In this document: in pieces, positions 39,188-49,361 of the stretch
How the letters are laid out: each line of letters opens with the position of its first letter
Numbering within the stretch: position 1 is the stretch's first letter
NCBI GenBank assembly: GCA_947503835.1
Contig: CANNFM010000001.1
Coordinates: 186,001-250,000 of the forward strand
Direction of reading: 5' to 3'
From: an uncultured Aquimarina sp.
GTDB lineage: Bacteria; Bacteroidota; Bacteroidia; Flavobacteriales; Flavobacteriaceae
Length of the DNA: 64,000 nt
The notes under the pieces: model-generated
Seen by the model: only the letters and a program-made list of their open reading frames with translations
What the model was told of the DNA's origin: nothing
Database searches by the model: none
Position numbers and translations under genes: made by a program

Positions 39188-40162
39188 ATGGGAAAATTTT
39201 ATAAAATAGCTATTCCAAAGCCTTGTCAAAAGGATTGGAATACGATGACACCTTCAGAAAAAGGTAGATTTTGTGACTCTTGCGCAAAAACAGTTGTTGA
39301 TTTCACAAAAATGTCTTCTATACAAATACAGGATTTTTTGCATGAAAACCAAAATCAAAAAATCTGTGGACATGTTAAAAAAAGTCAATTAGACACCATA
39401 CACCTTTCGATCCCAATACATATTATGAATGCCAAACATTCATTTAGGAAATCATTTTTATTAGCCCTATTAATTGCAATGGGTACTACGTTAATAAGTT
39501 GCACAAATCATGATGGTAAGCAACAAAAAATTGAAAACATAGAAATAAAAGAAGATTCAATACCAAAAGAGGTTTCAACAAGTTTAGTAGATAGTACTCC
39601 TAAAAAATGTAATAAAAGTGGTTCTGTTTCTCTTCAAAAAAAGAAAATCAAGACAGATACTGAATTTATACATACAACTGGTGAAATAATACCTCCTGTA
39701 AAAAAATCACATACTTCTGGACCTATTGAACCATTCATTGATGAAATTGAGGGAGATATCGAAATAGTAGTAGGACTATTCGAGCCAAACCAACCTATTA
39801 ATCTAAACGGCCCAATTCCTGCACACTTACTTGATACATTTCCTGCATTAAAGAAAACACCTAAAGAGAAGAGAACACCTAAAAACTATTCGAAACAAAT
39901 GAATAAATTTATTTCTAAACATTTTAATACAGCAATAGGGGAAAACCTTGGTTTAAAAGGAGTTCAAAGGATTTATATACAGTATGAAATCGATAAAAGC
40001 GGTATCATAAAAGATATCAAAGTTAGATCATCACATCCCGATTTAGACAAAGAAGCTAAAAGAGTAATTAAAAAAATGCCAAAACTTATTCCGGGAAGTT
40101 ATCAGAATAAACCCGTAAGATCAATATATAGTTTGCCAATAGTATTTAAAATAGAAGAATAA
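39188..40162 (+). CDS. TonB-like energy-transducer domain protein with N-terminal Cys motif
   Basis: The 324-residue protein starts with a short cysteine-bearing segment (PKPCQKDW, then GRFCDSC and KICGHV, about residues 9-62) that could bind a metal. A TM segment lies at about 93-110 (ALLIAMGTTLISC), then a Lys- and Pro-rich periplasmic linker, and a C-terminal TonB domain (IYIQYEIDKSGIIKDIKV, about 235-324). It probably couples the inner membrane to an outer-membrane receptor. The cytosolic Cys segment is unusual for classic TonB but recurs in flavobacterial homologues (recollection). Confidence 0.8.
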   Translation: MGKFYKIAIPKPCQKDWNTMTPSEKGRFCDSCAKTVVDFTKMSSIQIQDFLHENQNQKICGHVKKSQLDTIHLSIPIHIMNAKHSFRKSFLLALLIAMGTTLISCTNHDGKQQKIENIEIKEDSIPKEVSTSLVDSTPKKCNKSGSVSLQKKKIKTDTEFIHTTGEIIPPVKKSHTSGPIEPFIDEIEGDIEIVVGLFEPNQPINLNGPIPAHLLDTFPALKKTPKEKRTPKNYSKQMNKFISKHFNTAIGENLGLKGVQRIYIQYEIDKSGIIKDIKVRSSHPDLDKEAKRVIKKMPKLIPGSYQNKPVRSIYSLPIVFKIEE

Positions 40163-40201
40163 TCTTTTAAAGTTGTAGTTTTGTGCATCAATTAATTTTG
40201 A

Positions 40202-41968
40202 ATGTCAAACGAGTTACTACAACATATAAAGTACCCATCAGACCTTAGAAAACTCTCTCCGGATCAGCTACCAAAATTAGCAAAAGAGCTGAGAGATTTT
40301 GTGATCAATATTGTTGCCACCAAGGAAGGACATTTAGGAGCAAGTTTGGGAGTAATAGAGCTCACAATTGCCTTACATCATGTATTTGATACTCCAAATG
40401 ACCTCTTGGTTTGGGATGTTGGGCATCAGGCATATCCTCATAAAATCTTAACCGGAAGAAAGGATATCTTTCATACTAACCGGCAATTAGATGGTGTTAG
40501 TGGTTTTCCTAAACGAAGTGAAAGTGATTATGATACTTTTGGTGTAGGACATTCTTCTACTTCTATCTCGGCTACTTTGGGTATGGCCATTGCTTCAAAA
40601 CTTAAAGGTGACACTACTAAACAGCACATCGCTGTGATTGGTGACGCATCTATTGCTAGCGGAATGGCTTTTGAAGGACTTAATCACGCAGGGGTAACCA
40701 ATACAAATATGTTGGTTATTCTTAATGATAATGCTATCGGAATTGATCCAAGTGTAGGTGCGCTGAAAGAATATCTCACCAAAGCCAAAGTAGGTATTAA
40801 ACCAAGAAAAAATAACATTATTGAAGCCTTAAACTTCGATTATTTTGGTCCTATCGACGGGCACGATTTACCATCGTTAATTGCTACTTTGGAAAAATTA
40901 AAAACTACAAAAGGTCCAAAGCTTTTACATATCATTACCACTAAAGGAAAAGGGTTAAAGCAAGCCGAAGAAAACCAGGTAAAATATCATGCTCCGGGTA
41001 AATTTGACGCCTCTACTGGTGATTTAATATCAAAAGATAGCGCTGGATTACCGCCAAAATTTCAGGACGTTTTTGGGCACACTATTCTGGAGCTCGCCAG
41101 AGATAATAACAAAATTGTAGGAATTACCCCTGCAATGCCCACAGGTAGTTCTCTAAAATATATGATGGAAGAAATTCCGGATCGAGCTTTTGATGTAGGT
41201 ATTGCCGAACAGCATGCAGTAACGCTGGCCGCAGGAATGGCAACACAAGGAATGGTGCCTTTTTGCACTATTTATTCTACATTTTTACAACGTGCTTATG
41301 ACCAGGTTATTCATGATGTCGCATTGCAGGATCTACCCGTAATCTTTTGTATTGACCGGGCTGGTATCGTTGGAGCAGACGGTGCAACACATCACGGTGT
41401 TTTTGATATTGCTTTCCTTAACTGTATCCCAAATATGGTCGTGGCAGCCCCTAAAGATGAAATCGAGTTACGAAATCTTCTTTATACAGCTTCTTTAGGA
41501 TTAGATCACCCTATTGCTATTCGATATCCCCGTGGCAGAGGCCATATTAAAGATTGGCAAAAACCCTTTCAAGAAATTAAAATCGGAAAAGGAACCACAA
41601 TAAATGAAGGAACAGATATCGCCATTATTTCAACAGGAACAATTGCTCATAATGTTACTGTAGCAATAGATAATATTGAAGAAAACATAGGGCATTATCA
41701 TCTTGGCTTTATTAAACCACTAGATACCAATCTTCTAAAACAAATCTTAGAAAAACACAATACCATTATCACTGTTGAGGACGGAGTTATCAAGGGTGGA
41801 TTTGGAAGTTCGATAATTGATTTTGCTCGTCAACATAATTTCAAAAACAAAATCATGACTTTAGGTGTCCCTGATCAATTTATTCATCACGGTACTGTTG
41901 ATGAGTTACATGATATATGTGGGATTTCTTCAAGAGGGATTCAAAAGACCATACTAAAAAACATCTAA
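40202..41968 (+). CDS. dxs: 1-deoxy-D-xylulose-5-phosphate synthase
   Basis: The 588-residue protein condenses pyruvate and glyceraldehyde 3-phosphate. Motifs: HQAYPHKILTGR, GHSSTSIS, the ThDP-Mg site GDASIASGMAFEGLNHAG near 150, EQHAVTLAAGMA near 340 (catalytic Glu) and RYPRGRG near 440. It is slightly shorter than E. coli Dxs (620). As mvaA is present, DXP here may serve thiamine and pyridoxal phosphate synthesis rather than isoprenoids (inference). Confidence 0.92.
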   Translation: MSNELLQHIKYPSDLRKLSPDQLPKLAKELRDFVINIVATKEGHLGASLGVIELTIALHHVFDTPNDLLVWDVGHQAYPHKILTGRKDIFHTNRQLDGVSGFPKRSESDYDTFGVGHSSTSISATLGMAIASKLKGDTTKQHIAVIGDASIASGMAFEGLNHAGVTNTNMLVILNDNAIGIDPSVGALKEYLTKAKVGIKPRKNNIIEALNFDYFGPIDGHDLPSLIATLEKLKTTKGPKLLHIITTKGKGLKQAEENQVKYHAPGKFDASTGDLISKDSAGLPPKFQDVFGHTILELARDNNKIVGITPAMPTGSSLKYMMEEIPDRAFDVGIAEQHAVTLAAGMATQGMVPFCTIYSTFLQRAYDQVIHDVALQDLPVIFCIDRAGIVGADGATHHGVFDIAFLNCIPNMVVAAPKDEIELRNLLYTASLGLDHPIAIRYPRGRGHIKDWQKPFQEIKIGKGTTINEGTDIAIISTGTIAHNVTVAIDNIEENIGHYHLGFIKPLDTNLLKQILEKHNTIITVEDGVIKGGFGSSIIDFARQHNFKNKIMTLGVPDQFIHHGTVDELHDICGISSRGIQKTILKNI

Positions 41969-42187
41969 ATACTTACCGTTGAATTCTCGAATCTCGACCT
42001 TTATAATTGTTCTCAAAAAAAATCAAAAAGGTTCTGAATCTTCAACTATCTATAGATGCAGAACTTTAATTCTCTACATTATTTGTAATTTTGACGCTTT
42101 GTGCTTTAAAGCACATGCAAAAGGTATGCGCTGTGCACATCTAAAGAGAACATTAAAAATAACAGCTAACCCATAAATTTTAAAATT

Positions 42188-42634
42188 ATGAAAAACCTCA
42201 GTTTAATTATCCTACTTATTGCGGCTACATTTGCTTCTTGCAGTAGTGATGATGACGCAGCTCCTCAGCAAGCACCAACCAATACAAGCCTTATTATTGG
42301 AAAATGGAATGTAACTAGTATCGTTATAGATGAGGATACTTTAGGTACAGATGATTGTGAACTAAATAGCACACTCGAAATAAAAGCAGATGGAACTTAT
42401 TTAGAGCAGACTTATGGTGGTTTTGCAGGTAACTGTAGCCCAGACTCCCCTGATAATGGAACCTGGGAAGTATTAAATAATACGTTTATACAAAAAGGAG
42501 ATACGAACTTTTCTACTACTATTTTAGAATTAAACGATACTACTCTAAAGTATGAATTTGAAGATGAAGACATTCTTTTAGACGGAACAGTAATTCCATT
42601 TAAAGAAGTATGGACTTTTACAAGGTCGAAATAA
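42188..42634 (+). CDS. Lipocalin-like lipoprotein, copy 1 of 3
   Basis: The 148-residue protein has a lipoprotein signal (ATFASCSSDDDAAP, lipid-anchored Cys18) and a lipocalin-like domain with LIIGKWNVTSIVIDEDT at the start, NGTWEV in the middle and a final KEVWTFTR strand. The SSDDD tail after Cys is a typical Bacteroidota lipoprotein export signal to the surface. It is the first of three tandem paralogues. The ligand is unknown. Confidence 0.85.
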   Translation: MKNLSLIILLIAATFASCSSDDDAAPQQAPTNTSLIIGKWNVTSIVIDEDTLGTDDCELNSTLEIKADGTYLEQTYGGFAGNCSPDSPDNGTWEVLNNTFIQKGDTNFSTTILELNDTTLKYEFEDEDILLDGTVIPFKEVWTFTRSK

Positions 42635-42683
42635 AATTATGTTATTCAATATCCGTAATCAATAACTAAAACATATACTTAAA

Positions 42684-43115
42684 ATGAAAAATCTCAGTTT
42701 AATTATCCTACTTATTGCGGCCACATTTGCTTCTTGCAGTAGTGATGACGATAATGTAGTCCCGCAAAATGAAAATCCGCAATCTACCTCAAAACTAATC
42801 GGAAAGTGGGGGCAAATCTCTTTTACTCAACAAGGTGAAGCTTTAACTATCACCGACTGCGAAAAAAAATCTACTATCGAGTTTAATGCTCAATCCTATA
42901 CTGATATCGGCTATGCACCGGTCAATACAGATTGTCAAATCGATTACCAGGATAATGGCACATGGACAGAAGAAGGAAATACGTTAACCCTTACTTATAT
43001 AGATGAAGGAGAAACAATTACAGAGGTAACCAATTTCACCATCGTTGATGATGTATTAACGATAAAGTATGATGATGCTGGGTTCAAAACAGAGTTTGGC
43101 TATAAGAAATTATAA
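42684..43115 (+). CDS. Lipocalin-like lipoprotein, copy 2 of 3
   Basis: The 143-residue protein begins with a signal peptide identical in amino acids to copy 1 over its first 22 residues, and nearly identical in bases. The mature part has diverged: KLIGKWGQISFTQQGEAL, DNGTWTEEGNTLTLTY. Lipid-anchored Cys18 is followed by SSDDDN. It lies 49 bases after copy 1 and is probably co-transcribed. Confidence 0.85.
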   Translation: MKNLSLIILLIAATFASCSSDDDNVVPQNENPQSTSKLIGKWGQISFTQQGEALTITDCEKKSTIEFNAQSYTDIGYAPVNTDCQIDYQDNGTWTEEGNTLTLTYIDEGETITEVTNFTIVDDVLTIKYDDAGFKTEFGYKKL

Positions 43116-43320
43116 CCATTATTTCTATCTACTCTCTAAGCCATAAAATTTTCTAGAAACGCAAAAACAAAATCATTTTCTCTAGTGGTTTATAATTGAT
43201 ATATTCATCAAGGGAGATTCAAAAAAAGCCAAAAAACGTTAACATTTTAGACTTGAAATCAAATTTTTCAACTCCATGTACGTTATTGAAAACTGAAACA
43301 ATTTCAAAGCATAATCAAAA

Positions 43321-43743
43321 ATGAAAAAACTAGGTATATTTATCTTACTTATTGCAGTAACATTAACTTCATGTGGAAGTGATGATGATGCAGCTCCTCA
43401 ACAAGGAGCAATAACTAATGAAAGTCTTATTACAGGTACGTGGGAATTAACCGCAAGAAAAGAATTAGGTGTAGACAAAACATTGGATAATTGTGAGAAG
43501 ACTTCGACCATACAATTTGATGCCAACAAAACGTATACAGAAAAAACTTTTGTGGATATTTCTAATGAGTGTGTTAGCGATGGTGAGTTTGTAGGTACTT
43601 GGTCTATATCCGCTGAAACGTTAACACTAACGTATAACGATTTTGGAACACCAACAACAGATACTCCAACGTTTAGTATTTTATCAACAGGTGAACTTGT
43701 TTTAACTTTTGATGAACTAGAAGACACTTATAAAAAGAAATAA
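43321..43743 (+). CDS. Lipocalin-like lipoprotein, copy 3 of 3
   Basis: The 140-residue protein has Cys18 in TLTSCGSDDDAAPQQG, sharing the DDDAAPQQ stretch with copy 1, and a lipocalin-like body (LITGTWELTARKELG, VGTWSISAETLTLTYND). It is 205 bases after copy 2, so it may have its own promoter. A bidirectional terminator separates it from dgt. Confidence 0.85.
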   Translation: MKKLGIFILLIAVTLTSCGSDDDAAPQQGAITNESLITGTWELTARKELGVDKTLDNCEKTSTIQFDANKTYTEKTFVDISNECVSDGEFVGTWSISAETLTLTYNDFGTPTTDTPTFSILSTGELVLTFDELEDTYKKK

Positions 43744-43763
43744 GAATTATTCTATTCTTTATC

Positions 43764-43797
43764 AAAAGAGGGTCTGAAGAATCAGATCCTCTTTTTT
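43764..43797. terminator. Bidirectional terminator between lipoprotein 3 and dgt
   Basis: AAAAGAGGGTCTGA (43764-43777) pairs with TCAGATCCTCTTTT (43782-43795) with one weak pair, with A and T runs at the ends. Confidence 0.85.
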
Positions 43798-45142
43798 ATA
43801 TTTTCAATCCTCTTATTTTCTGAAACTTTAGTAGTGCATTCCCATCAGTAAGGCTAGCTACAAAATTACTGATACTTATAAGTCTGGTATATAAATCTTC
43901 ATTTTGATAATCAAAATTACCTCCTTCAGCCCTTAAAATAAGCTTATCATAATTTGAACTTTGGTCTAAATTAAAATTATCTGTTGCCACGCAGTAACAG
44001 TTTAGTAAGGTTGCCAGAATTTCGTATCCTGCAATCTCTTTCTCGGTTACTTCATTGCTTTGGTATATCTTATCTACACTAATTTTAATAATATCATTGA
44101 TTTGAGCTTCATACCTACTCTTATCAATCAACGCTGTGTCAAAATTACCAGATAATATTTGTTCTTCATTTTCTACAAAAATACGAGCTGCTTCCTGTAT
44201 CAACGTATTAATAGCCAAGGCTCGTAAATAACTCAAACGATCTGCTGTAGTGGCCAATTTGTTATATTTCGAGGTATTGATAGTATCTTTAACGAGTTTA
44301 ATCAAATATTCTAGCGCATATTCTTCCTCGATCAATCCTAAATTGATTCCATCTTCAAAATCAATAATAGTATAGCAAATATCATCTGCCGCTTCTACCA
44401 AAAAAGTTAATGGGTGACGGCTATAGGTAACTTCTTTTCCAATAGTATGTTTTAGTAAACCAACCTCTTCTGCTACTTCGTTAAAAAAAGGTTTTTCATT
44501 CTGAAAATATCCAAATTTTTTATGTGCAATATGCGGGGTTGGCTTTTTGGGTAATGACTCCTTAGGGTATTTCATAAACGCTCCCAAAGTTGCATACGAT
44601 AACCTAAGCCCTCCTTCTATTCCTTCTCGGGATTCGGTAAGAATCTTAAATCCATTGGCATTTCCTTCGAAATCGATCAGATCCTGGTATTGTTTTGGGG
44701 TCAATTGATTTTTATAACGATTCCCGCTACCTGTTTTAAAGTACTCCCCGATAGCTTTTTCTCCAGAATGACCAAAAGGTGGATTACCTATATCATGCGC
44801 TAATGCTGCTGCCGCTACAATGGCTCCAAAATCATTAAATTGATACCCATGAATGGTGGTAAGGTGTGGATGCTTTTCTAATATCTTCTTACCCACTACT
44901 CTACCCAAAGAACGACCTACAACCGATACTTCTAAACTATGGGTTAATCGTGTATGTACAAAACTAGTTTTAGACAGTGGGATTACCTGCGTCTTATCCT
45001 GCAAACTTCTAAATGCTGAAGAGAAGATAATTCTATCATAATCTACTTCAAAACCCAGTCGGGTTTCGTCTTGTTCTTTACGTAATCTTTTATTTTTATC
45101 TCCTTGTCTTTTTAAGGACAAGAGTTGTTCCCAATTCATCAT
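43796..45142 (-). CDS. dgt: dNTP triphosphohydrolase (dGTPase family)
   Basis: The 448-residue protein belongs to the HD superfamily that splits dNTPs into nucleoside and triphosphate. The metal motif is intact: LTHSLEVS (His) then AAALAHDIGNPPFGHSGE (His-Asp) and a later Asp in EAADDICYTIID. The N terminus (RLRKEQDETRLGFEVDYDRI) matches the family. It lies in the same part of the window as nrdA/nrdB and a dCMP deaminase, though in separate transcription units. Confidence 0.93.
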   Translation of the reverse strand: MMNWEQLLSLKRQGDKNKRLRKEQDETRLGFEVDYDRIIFSSAFRSLQDKTQVIPLSKTSFVHTRLTHSLEVSVVGRSLGRVVGKKILEKHPHLTTIHGYQFNDFGAIVAAAALAHDIGNPPFGHSGEKAIGEYFKTGSGNRYKNQLTPKQYQDLIDFEGNANGFKILTESREGIEGGLRLSYATLGAFMKYPKESLPKKPTPHIAHKKFGYFQNEKPFFNEVAEEVGLLKHTIGKEVTYSRHPLTFLVEAADDICYTIIDFEDGINLGLIEEEYALEYLIKLVKDTINTSKYNKLATTADRLSYLRALAINTLIQEAARIFVENEEQILSGNFDTALIDKSRYEAQINDIIKISVDKIYQSNEVTEKEIAGYEILATLLNCYCVATDNFNLDQSSNYDKLILRAEGGNFDYQNEDLYTRLISISNFVASLTDGNALLKFQKIRGLKI

Positions 45143-45165
45143 ATTTTAAGAAAATAAATACTGAT

Positions 45166-46323
45166 TTATTCGTTAAGGGGAATATAACCTTCATTCCCAA
45201 GTGCATTTATCATTCCTCTTATCAAAAAATTATTTACAAAATTTAAATGGTACTTATTCCCATTTTTAGACTCTGCTTCAAGCATTTTTTTATCTCGTAA
45301 ACTTCTTATTTTTCTAGAAATAGTTGTCTGATGTATTCCTTTTAATATTGATTTCAAATCCCCTGCTTGAATTATTTTTTTTTGTGCCGTAGTTTTTAAT
45401 ATCGAAAATTCTTCGTCATCTATATATTTCATTTTCAATGAATATTGTAACGATGGTAACAATAAACTACTTAAAACATACTGTTCATCAGTTAGTTTTT
45501 CTATTTTTTCTATTTCATCCTTCAAACCACTCAAAACATAAATCGACCAATTCTCAATATCAGAATCATTACCTGAATCTGCCTTTGATAGCAATTCATA
45601 ATATTTTTCTCTATCAATACAAAAAACAGCCGTAGGGTTTAAAATTTGACCAATATTTACTTTGAATCCTGTTTTAACAAGCATAGCATAAGTAAATAAA
45701 CGCCCCGTTCTACCATTACCATTACCGAAAGGGTGAATCCACATAAATCTATGATGAGCAGTTGCTATTTTCAATAAATCATATTGAGCAGGTAAGTCTT
45801 TATTAATAAATTTAAGAAGTTCCTGCATTAATTCTTCTACCAAATAACCTGGTGGAGGTTTATGATTCGCTCCTTTAATATCTACTTCATGTTTTCTATA
45901 ATCGCCCGGGTTATAATCTCCTTCTCCTTTGGGAGGTGGAGTTAAATTCTTTACAATTGTCTTATGTAGCTCACTTATAAAACTTCTATTAATATCATGC
46001 TCTGGAGCTACTTCATCAATCCATTGCATAGCACGTTCAATATTCCTTATTTCTTCGACTTCTTCATTTACAAAAGGTCTATCCTCTAATTGAGTTTCAA
46101 TAAATTGCGATATTGTAGTATTATTACCTTCAATACGAGCAGAACCAATACTTTCCAAAGTATGAAAAAGTTTTTTTAGCTGAAAAAAAACATATGGATT
46201 GGTAGTTCCTTCTAATTGTAGCCGTCTTAAGTGCTCCAGCTCTAAGACTAATGAAGTCAATTCACCACCAAAAATTGGTTGAGGTAGTTTTAAATCAAAT
46301 GGTATAAATTTTTTAGCTTCCAA
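45166..46323 (-). CDS. Fic-family AMP-transferase-like protein with N-terminal inhibitory helix
   Basis: The 385-residue protein contains the full Fic motif HPFGNGNGRTGR (around residue 205), which transfers AMP or another nucleotide moiety to a protein hydroxyl. The class II inhibitory motif (S/T)xxxE(G/N) is present as SARIEGN near residue 57, so activity is probably kept low by the Glu. A C-terminal winged-helix-like region (about 300-370, GIHQTTISRKIRSLRDKKM) may bind DNA and regulate its own gene. No antitoxin gene is adjacent. It starts 217 bases from the end of nrdA. Confidence 0.92.
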   Translation of the reverse strand: MEAKKFIPFDLKLPQPIFGGELTSLVLELEHLRRLQLEGTTNPYVFFQLKKLFHTLESIGSARIEGNNTTISQFIETQLEDRPFVNEEVEEIRNIERAMQWIDEVAPEHDINRSFISELHKTIVKNLTPPPKGEGDYNPGDYRKHEVDIKGANHKPPPGYLVEELMQELLKFINKDLPAQYDLLKIATAHHRFMWIHPFGNGNGRTGRLFTYAMLVKTGFKVNIGQILNPTAVFCIDREKYYELLSKADSGNDSDIENWSIYVLSGLKDEIEKIEKLTDEQYVLSSLLLPSLQYSLKMKYIDDEEFSILKTTAQKKIIQAGDLKSILKGIHQTTISRKIRSLRDKKMLEAESKNGNKYHLNFVNNFLIRGMINALGNEGYIPLNE

Positions 46324-46482
46324 ATGTTACAATACTTAGCAAAAACAAATATAGACAATTAGCGTAGTTATTAACAAACATATTGATAACTATATTGTTC
46401 CCAGTTCTCAGGTACCTGAAAAATTTATCATTTATTTATTTAAACTTTTAGCATTTTAACATCCAAAAACTTAGCATTACTC

Positions 46483-46520
46483 AAAAAAAGGGAAGCATCC
46501 CCTAAGATGACTTCCCTTTA
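46483..46520. terminator. Terminator after nrdA
   Basis: AAAGGGAAG (46487-46495) pairs with CTTCCCTTT (46511-46519). On the minus strand a T tract follows (complement of 46483-46489), so it ends the nrdB-nrdA unit. Confidence 0.75.
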
Positions 46521-46539
46521 CCCTATATAAATTGGTCTT

Positions 46540-49002
46540 TTAAGACCCACACATTAAACAATCGTCTCCTTCGCCTTCTTTTGATTGTGCAATGATTGCA
46601 CGAAGTTCTTCGGGAGTAAGTGCCGTGCCTTCTACAGGAACTGGCTCTTCTTTTGGCTCTGCCTTTGTAGCTTGAGCTTCCATTACCTGGGCCGCAGCAA
46701 CAGCTACTTGTTCAGGTTTTGGTTCTTCTTTATTTTCTTTTTTAACCGTAAACTTAATGGCATCAACGGCAGATTTTGTTCTTAGATAATACATTCCTGT
46801 TTTCAATCCACTTTTCCAAGCATAGAAATGCATTGAGGTTAATTTTGCCATCGTTGCACCTTCCATAAACAGGTTTAAGGACTGAGACTGATCGATAAAG
46901 TATCCTCTATGACGAGACATATCGATAATATCTTTCATACTAAGCTCCCAAACGGTTCTATAAAGCTCCTTAAGATCTTGTGGTATGATATCAATATTTT
47001 GAATTGATCCGTTTGCACGCATGATCGCATCTTTAAGCTCATCTGTCCATAATCCTAACTTCACTAAATCTTCAAGTAAATGCTTATTTACCACGATAAA
47101 CTCTCCAGACAATACACGTCTGGTATAGATATTACTTGTGTATGGCTCAAACGCTTCGTTGTTTCCTAAAATCTGAGAAGTAGATGCTGTAGGCATTGGT
47201 GCAACTAATAACGAGTTGCGTACTCCGTTTTTAAGCACTTGCTTACGCAGTTTTGCCCAGTCCCAACGACCACTTAATTCTTCATCTTTTATACCCCATA
47301 GGTTATATTGAAACTCTCCTTTAGAGATTGGAGAACCTTTATAACTCTGGTATGCACCATCTTCTTTGGCTTCTTCCATAGAGGCAGTTACTGCAGCAAA
47401 GTATAAGGTTTCAAAAATCTCCTGATTTAGTTTTTTAGCTTCATCACTGGTGAATGGCAAACGTAGCATAATAAAAGCATCTGCTAGTCCTTGCACTCCT
47501 AATCCAATAGGACGATGACGTATATTAGAGTTTTCTGCTTCTTTTACTGGGTAATAATTGCGATCAATAACCTTATTCAGGTTTTTAGTCACGCGCTTGG
47601 TAATTCTAAACAGTTCTTTGTGATCAAACTCTCCATTTTTCACAAACATCGGTAATGCTATCGATGCTAAGTTACATACCGCAATCTCTTCTGGACTGGT
47701 ATACTCCATAATCTCAGTACACAAATTAGAAGAACGAATGGTTCCTAGATTCTGCTGATTTGATTTACGGTTTGCCGCATCTTTATACAACATGTATGGG
47801 GTTCCGGTTTCGATCTGAGATTCTAAAATCTTTTCCCAAAGCTCTCTTGCCTTGATCGTTCTACGACCTTTTCCTGCTGCCTCAAAACGCAAATATTCTT
47901 TTTCAAATGCATCACTATGGATATCAAATAACCCAGGGCATTCATTAGGGCACATTAATGTCCACTCGGCATCATCCTGTACTCGTTTCATGAATAAATC
48001 CGGAATCCACATCGCATAGAATAAATCACGTGCACGCATTTCTTCTTTACCATGGTTCTTTTTAAGATCCAGAAAATCAAAAATATCAGCATGCCAAGGC
48101 TCTACGTAGATAGCAAAAGAACCTTTACGCTTTCCTCCTCCTTGATCTACATACCGTGCCGTATCATTAAACACTTGTAACATTGGAACAATCCCATTAG
48201 AGGTTCCATTAGTTCCAGCGATATAAGAACCTGTAGCGCGTACATTATGAATAGATAATCCTATTCCACCAGCTGACTGTGAAATTTTAGCAGTTTGCTT
48301 TAGTGTATCATATATCCCATCAATACTATCATCTTTCATAGATAAAAGAAAACAAGATGACATCTGTGGTTTTGGTGTTCCCGAATTAAATAATGTTGGC
48401 GTAGCGTGTGTAAAATATTTTTTAGACATTAACTCATACGTCTCGATAGCGGCATCTAAATCATTAAGATGAATCCCTATAGAAACCCTCATTAACATAT
48501 GTTGCGGGCGCTCTGCAATCTTACCGTTAAGCTTAAGTAAGTACGAACGTTCTAATGTTTTAAAACCAAAATAATCATAACCAAAATCGCGATTGTAAAT
48601 GATAGTAGAATCTAATTTTTCCTTGTTAGCTTCAATCACTTTATATACATCGTCGGCAATTAGCGGTGCTTTTTTACCTGTTCTTGGGTTTACATACTCA
48701 TAAAGATCAGTAACCACCTCAGAAAAGGTCTTCTTTGTATTTTTATGTAGATTAGAAACAGAGATACGTGCCGCAAGCTTTGCATAATCAGGGTGTGTTA
48801 TAGTCATGGTTGCAGCTATTTCTGCAGCCAGATTATCTAATTCACTAGTTGTGACCCCGTCATACAATCCTTCTATCACTCTCATCGCCACCTTTACAGG
48901 ATCAACTAATGGATTAAGCCCATAACATAATTTTCTTACCCTTGCGGTAATTTTGTCGAACATAATTGGTTCTTTATGCCCACCTCTTTTTACTACATAC
49001 AT
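46540..49002 (-). CDS. nrdA: Class I ribonucleoside-diphosphate reductase, alpha subunit
   Basis: The 820-residue protein reduces ribonucleotides together with NrdB. It starts with an ATP-cone ([20 protein letters not shown]), has the catalytic region with CNLASIALP and NEC, the glycyl-radical-like barrel motifs [17 protein letters not shown], and a C-terminal redox pair DDCLMCGS after an Ala-, Glu- and Pro-rich linker. An intact ATP-cone means dATP inhibition is likely. nrdB lies 359 bases upstream on the same strand. Confidence 0.96.
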   Translation of the reverse strand: MYVVKRGGHKEPIMFDKITARVRKLCYGLNPLVDPVKVAMRVIEGLYDGVTTSELDNLAAEIAATMTITHPDYAKLAARISVSNLHKNTKKTFSEVVTDLYEYVNPRTGKKAPLIADDVYKVIEANKEKLDSTIIYNRDFGYDYFGFKTLERSYLLKLNGKIAERPQHMLMRVSIGIHLNDLDAAIETYELMSKKYFTHATPTLFNSGTPKPQMSSCFLLSMKDDSIDGIYDTLKQTAKISQSAGGIGLSIHNVRATGSYIAGTNGTSNGIVPMLQVFNDTARYVDQGGGKRKGSFAIYVEPWHADIFDFLDLKKNHGKEEMRARDLFYAMWIPDLFMKRVQDDAEWTLMCPNECPGLFDIHSDAFEKEYLRFEAAGKGRRTIKARELWEKILESQIETGTPYMLYKDAANRKSNQQNLGTIRSSNLCTEIMEYTSPEEIAVCNLASIALPMFVKNGEFDHKELFRITKRVTKNLNKVIDRNYYPVKEAENSNIRHRPIGLGVQGLADAFIMLRLPFTSDEAKKLNQEIFETLYFAAVTASMEEAKEDGAYQSYKGSPISKGEFQYNLWGIKDEELSGRWDWAKLRKQVLKNGVRNSLLVAPMPTASTSQILGNNEAFEPYTSNIYTRRVLSGEFIVVNKHLLEDLVKLGLWTDELKDAIMRANGSIQNIDIIPQDLKELYRTVWELSMKDIIDMSRHRGYFIDQSQSLNLFMEGATMAKLTSMHFYAWKSGLKTGMYYLRTKSAVDAIKFTVKKENKEEPKPEQVAVAAAQVMEAQATKAEPKEEPVPVEGTALTPEELRAIIAQSKEGEGDDCLMCGS

Positions 49003-49361
49003 ACTGCTTTTTGGTTTTTAAATTTTCTTCTTACGAAGAAGTTGATGTTAATTCGTGTTACTAATTCTACTATTTGAATACCAAAAATTATATTTCACCT
49101 ATTAGAAACAAGCTACTAAAAAGAAGTCTCTACATCCTAAAATTAGAGTGATTCTACACGTAAAATATAATTTTTTGACTTTCGTCCCTTTTCTTTTTGT
49201 TATAAAGCTGTATCAAACTGAGCTAATCTGAATAAACAGAAGAATTGTTTTTGACTAGCTCAGAATGAATATATTGTTGTTTTGATAGATTCCGGATCCA
49301 ACCTGTGCGTTGGAATGACAATCTTAAGAAATTAGCAGTGAACTGCTAAAGTTCTTTTTGA
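49003..49361 (-). other. nrdB-nrdA spacer without a gene
   Basis: The 359-base spacer is unusually long for this operon. It holds a possible attenuator directly after nrdB (TTAGCAG and CTGCTAA, 49333-49350) and the palindromic element described separately. No ORF with coding character is seen. Confidence 0.55.
49218..49330. repeat. Palindromic, repeat-like spacer element between nrdB and nrdA
   Basis: Two structures lie here: CTGAGCTA (49218-49225) with its exact complement TAGCTCAG (49256-49263), and GATTCCGGATCCAAC...GTTGGAATGAC (49288-49319), whose ends recall the GTCATTCC...GGAATC elements scattered in many flavobacterial genomes. They could be REP- or MITE-like relics. A copy search was not possible. 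Confidence 0.35.

Noticed and set aside
41979..42176. 65-residue plus-strand frame between dxs and the first lipocalin-like gene
   Set aside because: Mixed composition, no motif and no plausible initiation; probably a chance frame in the leader of the lipoprotein genes.
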